A DNA stretch of 64,000 nucleotides from Albula goreensis (Eukaryota; Chordata; Actinopteri; Albuliformes; Albulidae). Every line of letters begins with the position of its first letter. Positions within the stretch are counted from its first letter, which is position 1. Positions 1 to 11,497 of this stretch are shown here, piece by piece. The stretch is from contig CM040742.1 of the NCBI GenBank assembly GCA_022829145.1, positions 7,189,538 through 7,253,537 of the forward strand, written 5' to 3'. The position numbers and the translations under genes are program-made. The notes under the pieces were generated by a model. That model did not search any database. It was not told where the DNA came from and saw nothing but the letters and a program-made list of their open reading frames with translations.

Positions 1-657
1 GACATCATATGTGTAACATGTCAGTTGTACAGACTTTATGCTTTGTTCTTGGACAGAACTGGGCAGAAAAGCCAGTGCTGGGACGATTCTGTCAGAATCA
101 CAAATATGCGGACTGAATGTTTGATTACCTTGCACACCAGCTGAATGGAAAAAGCACCACATTTTGTTTTTTCCTCACTCTGACTCACCACATGTGCTAC
201 CACAGTCCACCAAGAGATGGACTGAATCCAATATGAAAACCAGACAGGGGCAAATACTTTCTACGCTACTGTTCATGTAATACAAAACATTTTTGGTATC
301 AGGCTTTCAGCTCCAGATGCCAATGGCTCCCAGCCACCAATCAGGTTGAGTATGTAATCCTGACAAAACACCCAAATATGACACATTGACACCAGTCCCC
401 TTCTGCTCCTGCTTGGCTGCACCACTGATGCCAGTAGGAAGCTTTTGAACCTGGTCCAACACAAAATGGAGCTTGACACGTGACTTAACAGAGACACTTC
501 ATACATAATATTAAGCACAACACACCTGCACCAGTTTGCATTCTTTGATACTGATTCCTACATTCAATATGAAAATTCAAAGCAGGGACAAAGGTTTAAA
601 AGGGTAAGATGGAACTGCTTTCCTTCTGATAATTTTCAAACAATATTATTTTTTTTA

Positions 658-672
658 CCAGCAGAGGGAGCT
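658..672 (+). promoter_or_regulatory. CTCF-like motif
   Basis: The plus strand reads CCAGCAGAGGGAGCT, close to the CTCF core, in gene-free sequence. Confidence 0.3.
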
Positions 673-3600
673 CTCACAAGACACAAGAGTGTTGCACTGA
701 ATGAGTGGGTAATAATTGCTCTACCTTTGAAAATATGAAAATACCTCATGATTGTTTTTAGTGATACCAGTAAGAGGTCCACATTGCCATCAGTATTACA
801 TGGTCTATATGGTATACAGCATGCGCTTCACAAATGTGTGTATGTGTATGCGTGTGCACGTGTGTCAGAAATTTCAATTATATTTTTTGTTTGTTTGATT
901 AAAGAATTAGAAATACATACTTGTCAGTGGATCCAGAGACAGAGTTTGACACATTAAACAGACTGTCTTTATTCAATACTTGGATGCTGTTGCATTTCTA
1001 TTCTGAAGCAACCCGGTTTTTCCCTTTGCTTTACAGGGTTCCAAAGAATTTCAGAGAGCTTTCCATGACAAAATTTGAATTAAATGATCAAAAAGAACTT
1101 TGCTGGCCAATGGCAATATTTTATGCTTTGGAATCCACACAAACCATACTTACGTCACACGTCTAAAAATGCTACCAGGACATCAAAGCTGTATATTTAC
1201 TTTTGATTTTTTTTTTCCTCTTGCAAACAATATACCGATCCCCATACCTTAACGCACTACTTTATGAACAATAATAATAAAAAGTCAATATTTTAACTTT
1301 ATATATATGTTCCTACTCTACACTGCAAATTGGAGAAATATGTATTTGTTACTTGCCCAAAGTTCTGTTTCCAGAATTGAAAATTCGTTGAACTCCCTTT
1401 TTCCACTCATACTCGTGAGACGATCCTGTCAAATCTCCTTCAGCACATACGGTATTTGAACAAAGTGCCATCGGCTTGAGATGCGCTTTGATATGTGGGT
1501 CACTCACACCCAGACGTCAATGAAAGACGTCAACAGTCCCGACTTACGAAGCTGTGAATAACTGAAGAGTATGACACATTGAAAACCATTAGAGCGGTCT
1601 GCCTTTCGACATTTGCTTTATTCGTAATGGCAAGGCCGAGCCAGTCAGAACCTGTTTGGGCCTGTGATTCGGTGAGGTAATTCTCCACTGTCATGAAGCC
1701 ACTAGAGAAATGTATGATGGAGAAATTACAACAGTTATTAGTCATAGCGCCTGGTTTAAATGTTTTATGAAACCAAACGTTGAGGACGTCACTATACTTT
1801 CTCAATTGGTATGATTGCTTACAAGGACAGAGTCGCAGTCTCTATTCATGCTGCACCTTTAGGTCTCTCTCCCCATTTTATAACTTCCCCCCATGTTTTC
1901 CACCCAAATCTCAGCTAGTGTTTCACCTTCCTCAGCAAGTGTTTCACCTTCCTCAGCACCCCCTCTTCAGCTGACTCTGGAGGAAGCAGACATAAAGATT
2001 CCTCCAGTTCACATAACTATGAGTCCTTCCTCTTTCCACACTGCAGCTACACTGCAAATCACATACTGCCTATAACACTGGAGGATGATGAGGTCGCGTA
2101 CTCTATTCATGCCATTAAAGGCACCCATTTGGCCAGGAGTGGCTGTTAGAGAATGAAGAGTTTAACAAGGTGTAACCAGAAAGCTCCATCTTACTAGGGC
2201 AGGCTGAGCATATTGTTGCCTCGCCAGTGTAGACCACCGGCCACAGCCAGACCAGAACATCCAGTCTAATGGTTAATGCTTGCTTATGAAATTAATGTCT
2301 TACTATATGAGCCACCCAGAGGCCCTACTTTTACGTCTAAGGTTTGAATAACAATCAGTTGCTGACCAATTTAAAAACTTAGACTTTTCATCAGCCAATC
2401 AACGAATTTTGTCCCATAAACTCAGGATGATGTTTATCGCTGTCTGTACTGATAAAGCCATGGAGTGACTGCAGGGTAACCTTTGCTGGGGAAGTTTGGC
2501 AGTGACAACAACAATGTTGGGGTAAAACCTACATACAGTTACGAATTCACTTTCACACTAAACGAATAAAGTTGTTACTGTGAAGAAAGTAATGAATAAT
2601 GTATAACAATATACAACTACTTGACCAACAGAAATGACAATGCCATCTTCATGCTGGGGTCAGCCTGACACAACTCGGGATTTCCCAACTCTTGCTAAAA
2701 AATGCTCACACAAACTTTGAAAGGCCAGTATGAAAAGTGAGTCTCCTTTTGCAAACAGCCCTCTTGCCCTCTCTCATGGCTGGACCCCCTGTGGTTAAAT
2801 CCACACGTTCTCCCCATCTGTCACCACACATCAATGCCCGCTACCAATGATTCAATCAGTAGTTGGCTGGGTCTCCTGTAGCTAACACAAGAGACGAGTG
2901 GGAAACAAATCAAGGAAACAATTAGCAGCTGAAAATTGCAGCTGAAGTGTTACCACCTGTGCATCTTAAATCCCCCAACACTACGCCCCCAGCTCTCCCT
3001 TCATTCACCCCCCTGCAGATAATCTATTTATTCTTCCCATGTATTTATTCATGTTGCAATGTTTCCAAACTCCATTTCCAGAAAGGGGTCTAATTAATAA
3101 TCCAGCGTATTGGCAAAGGTACAAGTGTAGAGAAGGACATTCCAAATTGGTGATACAAATGATACGCTTTCCCAGCTCGATATTACAGTCAATAAAATGA
3201 GCAGAGTCTTCAACTGAGCACAGCAGGGAAAGGAAAAAGGCCCTGGTAATATTACAGAACGATATCAGTATGGTGCAAATGTTTTGGACAAATGGAAATA
3301 CTGGTGAAATGGATTAGTGAATTAAAGCCAAAAACGTGTATCATGATCACAGGCATTTTTGCTGTTTCCGTCTCTATTTTCAGGGGGCCCTAAAAATTTC
3401 ATGTTCTGTGTACTTGACATTGCTCAGTTAAAGTCCACCATATTTGAACCTGCATATTGGGGTCCTGACATTTCCTACATTTCACCCAAATGGTTACAGT
3501 AAGGACAACAATTATAATGTATACTAGTTTTCTATGTTATTAGTAGTTTTGGGAGTAATTTATAATTAATTATATTATAACAATGTAAGAATGTATACCA

Positions 3601-6600
3601 TTGCCAGGGAGGATGGATAATCTGAAAATGGCCCTTTATTGTATGGATTACACAACATTGCACTGCGTATGGCTTTAGACACTGGCTTCTGTGCCTCAGA
3701 ATGCAGCCAGACACTTATCAATAATGTATCTCAATGTTTGGTCAACAGATCCAATGGCCTTTAATCGAACTGGCCTCTGAATCAGTTTGATCGATCTGAT
3801 AATTGAATTGTAATCTGGATTAAACGCCTCTGCTAGCACCTTATCTGCTTTTCTGTAAAAGGTGTCATTAGAGGTTTGCTTGTTTTACGTCAACCGCAAG
3901 TTTGGGAAAACATTTGAGGCAGCCCGCCTTTTCCACCTCTTTGCCTGTCCTCCAACTCGGTTGTCTACAGCCTGAGACCCTCACAAGCCTGTTAGCTAAT
4001 AATGTACGAAGCTGGGTTCAACTGAAGTCCAGTTCATGAGCTAACTTGCTGTTTCAAAACTTTTAAAATTCATCTTTTCCACCGCACGGTATAAAGGAAA
4101 ATCGGGATGCTGTACGTTTCACGAAGCTAGAGGACTATGGTCGACAGAGTGCAGCCCTAAAACACACAGCACACAACTTCAAAGATTAAATACAAAAGTA
4201 AAATGGCGTTATAAGGGATATTTCAATATTTTGGCGATTAAGCCCTTACATTTACTTACCAAGAGTGGAGAAATTCTCTGCCTTAACTGATGTTCGTTCA
4301 CCTCAGGAAAATCCTTGGAACAATTCACTAGACTTCAACTAGCGGTTAATGTAACGAATGAAACTGGCCTGCTTCTCAGACACCCTGACTCTCTCGGGCT
4401 CAACTTAGCCTGTTCTCCATGTAATCATAATTAATTTTTATTATTTACATTTTTTCCACATGTTTTTTTCATTTCTTTGCAAATTTTGTGGTAAAAGATA
4501 TACAAGAATAGACTACTTGTCTTTTTGGTCCGTCTCTGTCATCGTGGTTGGCTAATGCTAACTGACACTTCGGTGGAGCAAGTTGGAGAAAAAAAAAAAC
4601 ATCCTACAGGTGTGATTTGAATGACACGAGGAGCAACAACTTCCAGTGCAGAAGTTGTCTGCTTGGTTAGACTATTCGGGTAAGCAGAGAAAGATAACAG
4701 AGCAAGGCAGCTGTCAAAGACTTAGATTTAATCTGACAGGACTCCATTCAATAATGTTGACCTGTTTGTTTGCACAGCTGCAACAATTTCTAATATAGAG
4801 CATCTTACATTCTGCTACTTTAAAGAAGTCTTGACTTGTTTTGGACCTATAACAGTAAACTGAACAAATAATGGATATTCATAATATAAGATGAGTACTT
4901 AGACTGCAAGGGCACAGACCATGAAAAGCCTGAATTTTCAGGATAACCGAAAATATTTGTTTTATGACAACATGTCATTAAATAAATAAAGTACAATTGT
5001 CAGTAACAGCTCAACAAGTCCACTTAAATGAGTCAGATTTTGCCACATAAAACAGCATGCATGCAGTATTGAGCTCGCAGAGAACCGACACTCCACAATT
5101 GCCTTTCATAACAATATTATTTGATTTATTACTCTCATTGTCAGACATGGATTCATTTTCTACTCATGATTTAGCTTCATAATGCTTCACTGACAGGTCA
5201 GGTTCACCTGTGGCTCATCGTAATTGAACTGAAGTATTCAAAGAGCGGATCAAGTTTCATCTTCGCTACTTCACACAGTTTGTATTTTTTATCACGTTGT
5301 GAAGCTGATGTTAGCATCTTGTCATGGACTGATTCTCACAATCGGGGCATATTGCAGGATGCATCTACCTGCTATTGCTACAACTGTTTCATTCATGCTC
5401 TCAGCCAGCTTCCTCTCACTCCTGTTAATCAGAGTGACATATTCAGGCCCCAGGTGAGAACCACATTCATAATTCATTAGCACTCCTAAAAATAAAACTT
5501 CACCTATTTGCAGCAGGGACTGGTGTCTGCCTGTGCAGCTAAAATATAAATATGTGTGAACGTGTTAACAGGTACACCTGTGGTGTACACACACATTTTG
5601 TCGCTCCAGCAACAGTTGATTTAGGAACAACTTAATCAAGCGGAACAGGCAGAACCCGGCAGAACCTGACCCAGTTTGAGCAGCAGCTCTTTGTTAAACA
5701 ATGCCAGGTGGATCCAGAGAAAAGAGGGAAGGCAGACGATTTCGCTGCTGAAATGTTAATACAAATGCTTTTGAATGCATACACAGAGCACAGATGGGCA
5801 CAGTCCAATGACTTCTGTCTCCCCAGTGCACAGAATGAAGGCACACTGAATACAATATCACCAAACACAACACATACTCTCCTCTATATTTTTGAAACAT
5901 GACTGTGTCTGATGAAGGGTGAGAAGTACTTTGAGAAAAACACTAGGTGCAAAAAAAATTGATGTGATAAGGAGCTTGTTAGATCAGATTTATACCACAA
6001 GTTTATGTCCTTTTGCAATCAGTGAGCACTACTCCAGAGGAAGAATAAAAGTGTGAACTAATGGGAATATTAATTAAGCCGTTGGGGCCTGTCCCTCACC
6101 TGCAATTAGGCAGCAGTGGCTGTAATGCAAATTGATTTGCTAGTTTTAAATAGTTGAATTTGTCATTTTTCCTTTAAGTGCCGACCACACAACTCAGTTT
6201 TCAGAGAGGGCACCCCCCACTTCACACTATGAAATGGGGGACTTGCAGGAAGGTGAGAAGTAAGCCGATTACCAGACTATACACCCATGATTCCTGTCAT
6301 TCTTTCCTCTGCGCTGATGCGACACCTTTAAGACATTTCACATTGTAAGAACATACAAGAGGCACAGCATGGTGTTGTTGGGGATCAGACTCAAGCAATC
6401 TAACGTGAAGGTTAAATTCTGGTCTGAATGGCTGACTCTGGATCAGTCCCAGTATTTGGATCGGTCACAGACAAGAGTGTAAAAGTACTGGAATGGGGTA
6501 AAAGTCCCCAATGCCAAAAGGGATAGCATGGATTAAACCCTGTGGATGACCTGTACCCTGTTACTACACAGAAGCCAAACTACTAAAATAATGGCATTTA

Positions 6601-7168
6601 GCTTTGTGATGATTGATTAGAAGTCAGTGGTGTCATTTGATTTTGTTTCAAGATGGTAAGGTTCCATGAATAACTTTGAAAATCGTATTTATTGAAAATG
6701 CAAAACTGCTGTAGTTGTCACTCTACTCAGCCACCTGGCACGATGAGTCAGACTTTCTCAACTCATTTTTTTCTCTATCAAAAGCTCTATCATTTCTATC
6801 TGCAATTTCAGTTTCCAGCATCACCTGGGAAGTTAAAAAATAGTACCGTGTGACACAGACCTTAGATGCACATACAGATGTAGAATGACTGGCAACCTTT
6901 CACGTTTCCATATCTCTCACAAAACGTGTGGTTTAATATTATTTTGTGCAATTATTTGTTTTTATTTGCCAGGTCAGTGAAAAGAGAACTTGATTCTCCT
7001 TTACAATGAGCACTTGGGGAATCAGTATGGGAAGGCATTGCAAGGGATTATGTGATAAGTGAGACACACAAAGACGTACAAAGTGGTCAATTGTACAGCA
7101 CCCCCTGTAACACAAGGCCCCTATCACAGTGCTGGAGCATTAGGCTTCTATTGATCTACAAGGAAGAG

Positions 7169-7181
7169 TGCCCCCTGCTGG
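7169..7181 (-). promoter_or_regulatory. CTCF-like motif
   Basis: The minus strand reads CCAGCAGGGGGCA, the core of the vertebrate CTCF consensus. It lies in gene-free sequence; occupancy is unknown. Confidence 0.35.
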
Positions 7182-7434
7182 CCAACCAACATCACCACTG
7201 GAAATAACTTGGTTTCCTGAGAAGTTCTCCCACTGAAGAAATAGTCAGGCCCACACCTGCTTTGCTTCCAGAGTTTGACATGTAAAGGGTACAAGGCAGT
7301 ATGGCTTCTGGCTACATTATGTAATTCAGGTAATATGTTATTTCTGGACATTTTGTTCCATTATAACCTGTTACACAACATTGCAGTGTCTTTCTCCCTT
7401 TTTGCTGACAGATAATCATGACTATCCCCTGGAA

Positions 7435-7745
7435 TATTAACAATCTATGCTCTTCATTGTAACCACTGGGGTCAATTCAGAAGAGTTCAGACAAGCCTGT
7501 GAGGTCTGCTGCTGCTTCTCTCTCTCACCACAATCCACAAACTGAGCTTTGTGCAGGTCTGCTGTGGGGGAGCCCCACTGACCAACAGGGGTCACTCTTG
7601 AGCAGTGAGTCATCACCACTAAACAAATCCCTCCCTCCATGGGTCACACCGCAGCCAATTACGTGCGCACCGCAGGGCCTTTCAGCCGCAGTCGAACCTG
7701 AACTCTGCCACTGAACACCATGACTCACTGCGCACTCCACAGAAA
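7435..7745 (-). mobile_element. tRNA-derived SINE
   Basis: On the minus strand an A-box-like TGCGCAGTGAG (7,724-7,734) is followed 36 nt later by a B-box-like GGTTCGACTGC (7,688-7,698), the arrangement of an RNA polymerase III promoter of tRNA origin. A GC-richer body follows, with ACGTAATTGGCTGC and CCCCTGTTGGTCAGTGGGG, quite unlike the AT-rich flanks. The surrounding sequence carries no tRNA acceptor stem, so this is a SINE and not a working tRNA gene. The 3' limit is approximate. Confidence 0.5.
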
Positions 7746-8954
7746 CCTACCAGATCTGAATCCCCTGCCACACTGAGTGATGAGTTTCTATATCGGCTCC
7801 CGTGGAAGCCATACTCATAACTTGCAGTTTAAATGCTTCGTTGTTTTTTCACCTATGTGTGCAAACCTCACGTGATAGGGCTGAGAATGAGGCATGTAGG
7901 CTATCTGTCCCAGTCTCCTACTGCTAACACTTAACTCACTTTGCCCTTCGGTGAGAGACTCATCCGTGCCCTTAAAGCCACACAATGTAATTCGACCATG
8001 CTTCTGTGATTCACTCTGCCTTCCTGTGGCTATTGAACCATCACCTGTTCGTTCTGTACCCCAGAACGGGACATTGAGAGCAGGCACCTTTTGAAATAGT
8101 TGACAGTGTATCCACATATCGTACCTCACATGTGTGTGCATGATGGTATCCTCATATCACAGAGCTTTATTCAATTAAGAGTGGCTGTTTACTTACCTCC
8201 TTTCGCAGCACCTCCCTGTCCCATTCAGCCCTTATCAGAAGTCATACTGGGGAACCGAAATGAAGCAATATTAACATCCACATGGGCCTGAACGAGCAAG
8301 CTGACAAATGACCAACACCAGTGTCACAGGTTAGGAGCAGGTCCATGTCAAATAAAGGTTGTTGCTGATTTCATGTTAATTTCTTATTTGTTTTTAAATG
8401 TATTGTTAATAATCATATTGATATATTGTCTTGATTTAATCTTCTACATTGCCCGTCTAAAGTTTGTGCCTTGTGACCACAAGATCATTCTAGTAATTAC
8501 ATTTTTAAATATATCAACATGTTTTGAGGTTTCAGCATTTCCATTGGGACTGACAAGTCATACAAAATTGTATAAAACTCATGATAAAATTGAAGAAAAA
8601 TTATATAAAAGTAATGGATTGATCCTTCTGCAAAGTTATACAAAACCCAGGTTGAAAACAATTAATCTCAGATAATTCCCTAAAAAACAAAGTGCGAGTT
8701 TCAAGGCCTTGTTAACAATCCTCCCAGATACCACTTGTAAAAACATCTAATATCATACATCAAAGTGCATTTTACACAAATGAATATTATTATGATAAAT
8801 CCTTATTTAATGACTTGTTTATATTACAGTATGACTAATGTGAGAGTATAAAAATAGGGTAATGATCAGACAGATATACAAAGGACTTGGCAATCTTGCT
8901 AAATATAAGAGCTATTAACATATAAGGAGCCATTCACTCTCCATAACAACATGG
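7746..8954. other. Intergenic stretch, no gene seen
   Basis: A 108-codon open frame on the minus strand (7,815-8,141) shows no family resemblance and no splice context. From about 8,340 the sequence becomes strongly AT-rich. Nothing else is supported. Confidence 0.4.
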
Positions 8955-10451
8955 CCATTTATTAAATTTGAAAAATACAAACCGTGAGACATGGTTCCTT
9001 TCTCTAAGGTACCCAATCTACCCTGGTCTGCTTTCTAAAGACATACCCATACCTCACCCAGTCAACTTTGCAAAACTAAGACAAATACTGTGTCCTTATA
9101 CAGTTTACTGTGTTTTATTGCTTTTTTTTCCCCTCGCAAAATGCTTTTTGTAAGAGTGCGGACCAGGGCTTTTTGGGAAGTGGTAATATTTGGTTACTAT
9201 GTACTGACCTGACTGCAAAATATCTCAGGGCTAATAAGTACAGCCTGACACCACCTTAGTCAAACACACAAAGCAAAGTGCAGTAGATGTGTATTTAGGA
9301 GAAATAAATTTAACTACTTAAGTTCTGGACCAGGGTATTTTAGGATATATGTGAAGCATTCAACAATACTCTATCCTTTGCTTCAGTGGAGAGACCTTGA
9401 TACGATAAATTAATATGTCATATAACACTGAAATAAGGTTTTATGTGGGATACATAGGACAAAAGATTTAGCGGTAAAAAACACATACATAAACCATCAC
9501 TTGAACGCCCACATTGTTACAATTAAACTTCTAAGAAACATCTTGTGACAATGACAAAACACAATCCTTGTACGTTGCAATACATAATGCTATCAATGAC
9601 AGGAGTAATAAATAACCAAAGGGAGACAATCTAAGATGAACTGAGGGGGACAGAGGGACCTCCTTAATAAGAAACCATTATCTAGCCATAATTCACATTT
9701 GCTGCTTTGTGAAAGATATGAATAGCAGTCTGTTTTACACTGCAAGAGCTAAGCCACAAATGGTCTTTAGTTTGGGTTGTCCTCTCAACAAGTTTAATCC
9801 ACTGGACATAATTCTGAACTCCAGTCAGTCCTATTTTCAGTTATAAATATTACATGTGCATTATTTTTAGGTGCAGAAACTGCTTTGAAAACATCCAGGC
9901 CTCTAAGAAAAGCAGAGAAAGTAGCTTGTTTACATAGAGGTGCAGCGTAACTAGCAACTCAATAAACTATATAGTCAATCGTGAACTGTGCCAGAAAATC
10001 AACCCAACACATAATAAAGACACAAAAAAGAACACAGTCAAAATCCTTCCAGCTTATAGAGAGATGTGGCTCCATTTTGTGACACACACACTTGGGCAGT
10101 GTTCACTTGAAGCAGACCTTCTCCAAGCCCATCAGTTCAGAGCATGAGTGACAGTTGAGGTCACCTTCCAGCTATAGCTGAAGAGTTATGAAGTTATCAT
10201 AGTCTCTGTTTAGCATTAATTGTTCTGGCTTGAGTAATAAATTCTGTTGCACACAATAATGCTCAAACTGTGAGTGACCACAGGCAGGAAAAGCGAAACC
10301 CTTTGGATCCCCCTGATTTCTCCAGCGCTTGAGAGAGTGGATTATCATATCAAAGCTTGTTGAGCGCTGAGATCACAGCCTGGGTACGGACACGCGTCAG
10401 TCATAAGAGTACAGTACAGGTATGGCCTGTGGCAAGGTTGTTAGCGATGGG
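8955..10451 (-). other. Probable 3' UTR / downstream region of the syntaxin gene
   Basis: No coding sequence is seen. Minus-strand AATAAA signals occur at 9,114-9,119 and 8,955-8,960 and are candidate ends of the syntaxin transcript. The limits are a guess from these signals. Confidence 0.25.
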
Positions 10452-11357
10452 CTATGTAGTCAAGGTGCGAGAGGTACAACAGAGGCACCCAAAGCAGGTG
10501 CACAGTCCCAGGACGGCGGAGGCCAAGGCAGCCACCCGGGAACGCTTCTTGTACTTCAGGGCCTTCTTCACTTCCTGCGAGGACTCGCTCGCATAGTCCA
10601 CGGCGCGGAGAACGTGATACTCGATGCGGTCCAGCTGGGCTTGCTGCTCGGACACCATAAGCCCCAAGGCCAGAAAAAGGCAGTGGAGCTCCCCCACCTG
10701 CTCCTCCAATGCCAGCAGCTGGCGGTGTCTCTCCTGGGCCAAGGCCAGGTGCCGACGGGCCTCCAGGGCCTGGATGTCGGAGCCCACCAGCCGCGGTGCG
10801 TGCGGGCTCTCCACCAGCCTCTGGATCTCGTTGTCGTCCAGCTGCAGCCCGGCCAGCTGGGTCTGCCGAACGATCTGCTCCCGCAGTCGCACCACATACT
10901 CGGTCTCCCAGGTGTAGTGCTGCCCTACGGCTGCCATGTGGCGACGCAGCAGGGCATTGAACTGGCACTGCCACATGCGGCCCTCCACCGTGGCCGCCCC
11001 CGGCCCAGCCGCCGCCTCCTGCTCCTTCATGCGGGCCAGGCTCCCCTGGATGGCCCTCGCCTGGTGGGAGAACTCCGTCTGCAGCTGAAGCAGAGTCTGC
11101 TTCTCCTCCTGCACCTCATCCTTGGAGGTGCTGCACAGGATCTGCTCTTGTGTGCTGCGGATCTCCTCAGAGAGCTCATCGACCTTGTCCAGGTCGGCCG
11201 AGAGCTGCGAGACTTCCCCGAATAACTCCCCCAGCGCAGCCGGGAGCTCTTCCTGATAGGCCATGTTAGTGTAGTCGGGGACCTGGAGGTCCACATCCAG
11301 GAATGCATCGTCACTGTCCTGATCGTAATCCCTGAGCTCAGCCAGTCTGTCCCTCAT
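10452..11357 (-). CDS. Syntaxin (Qa-SNARE), syntaxin-11-like, with cysteine-rich C-terminus
   Basis: A 301-residue protein in one uninterrupted coding exon. It starts MRDRLAEL, the syntaxin N-peptide motif (MKDRLxxL), followed by an acidic stretch, a helical Habc-type region (about 40-150) and a SNARE motif (about 205-269) with LEEQVGELHCLFLALGLMV and the zero-layer Gln in SEQQAQLDRIEYHV. Qa-SNAREs pair with SNAP-25/VAMP-type partners to fuse membranes. After the SNARE motif a short hydrophobic segment runs into CTCFGCLCC, resembling the palmitoylated Cys-rich tails of syntaxin-11 and -19 rather than a full transmembrane anchor. Syntaxin-11 also has a single coding exon and similar size (287 aa). 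The frame is open upstream to 11,540, but the family motif fixes the start at 11,357. A good acceptor (TTTGCAG, exon from 11,497) suggests a 5' UTR exon further upstream. Confidence 0.88.
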   Translation of the reverse strand: MRDRLAELRDYDQDSDDAFLDVDLQVPDYTNMAYQEELPAALGELFGEVSQLSADLDKVDELSEEIRSTQEQILCSTSKDEVQEEKQTLLQLQTEFSHQARAIQGSLARMKEQEAAAGPGAATVEGRMWQCQFNALLRRHMAAVGQHYTWETEYVVRLREQIVRQTQLAGLQLDDNEIQRLVESPHAPRLVGSDIQALEARRHLALAQERHRQLLALEEQVGELHCLFLALGLMVSEQQAQLDRIEYHVLRAVDYASESSQEVKKALKYKKRSRVAALASAVLGLCTCFGCLCCTSRTLTT

Positions 11358-11497
11358 CTCCTGCTCCTTACAGCGGCTACGACAGCCCGTCCTGTGCGTG
11401 CCCTCACTCCTTCGGTCAGCAGGATGCGAGAACGCGACGTGCGTCATCCACTCCCTCCAGCCCAGTCTCTCCGCTTCCTGCTCCCTTTCCAAGATCG
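11358..11497 (-). other. Syntaxin 5' UTR part of the coding exon, with 3' splice site
   Basis: The minus strand has a pyrimidine-leading acceptor, ATATTTGCAG, ending at 11,498, followed by 140 nt to the ATG. This fits the known layout of STX11, in which a non-coding first exon precedes the single coding exon. The first exon itself was not located. Confidence 0.4.

Larger units (their letters stand above)
1..7430. other. Gene-free AT-rich stretch at the left end
   Basis: Both strands were read and no exon with a recognisable protein family or consistent splice sites was found. Open frames are short (under about 90 codons) and look random. The only items noted are two CTCF-like motifs (about 658 and 7,169) and local poly(T) or TG-rich runs such as 835-865. 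Confidence 0.5.

Noticed and set aside
7688-7734. A functional tRNA gene
   Set aside because: A and B boxes are present, but no acceptor stem or anticodon arm can be folded around them and the body continues as a SINE.
7815-8141. A 108-codon minus-strand open frame
   Set aside because: No family resemblance, no promoter or splice context, and no compositional sign of coding.
10422-11225. A 267-codon open frame on the plus strand over the syntaxin gene
   Set aside because: It is the antisense shadow of the GC-rich syntaxin exon; the minus strand carries the SNARE motif and the plus frame is Leu/Gly/Gln low-complexity with no family match.
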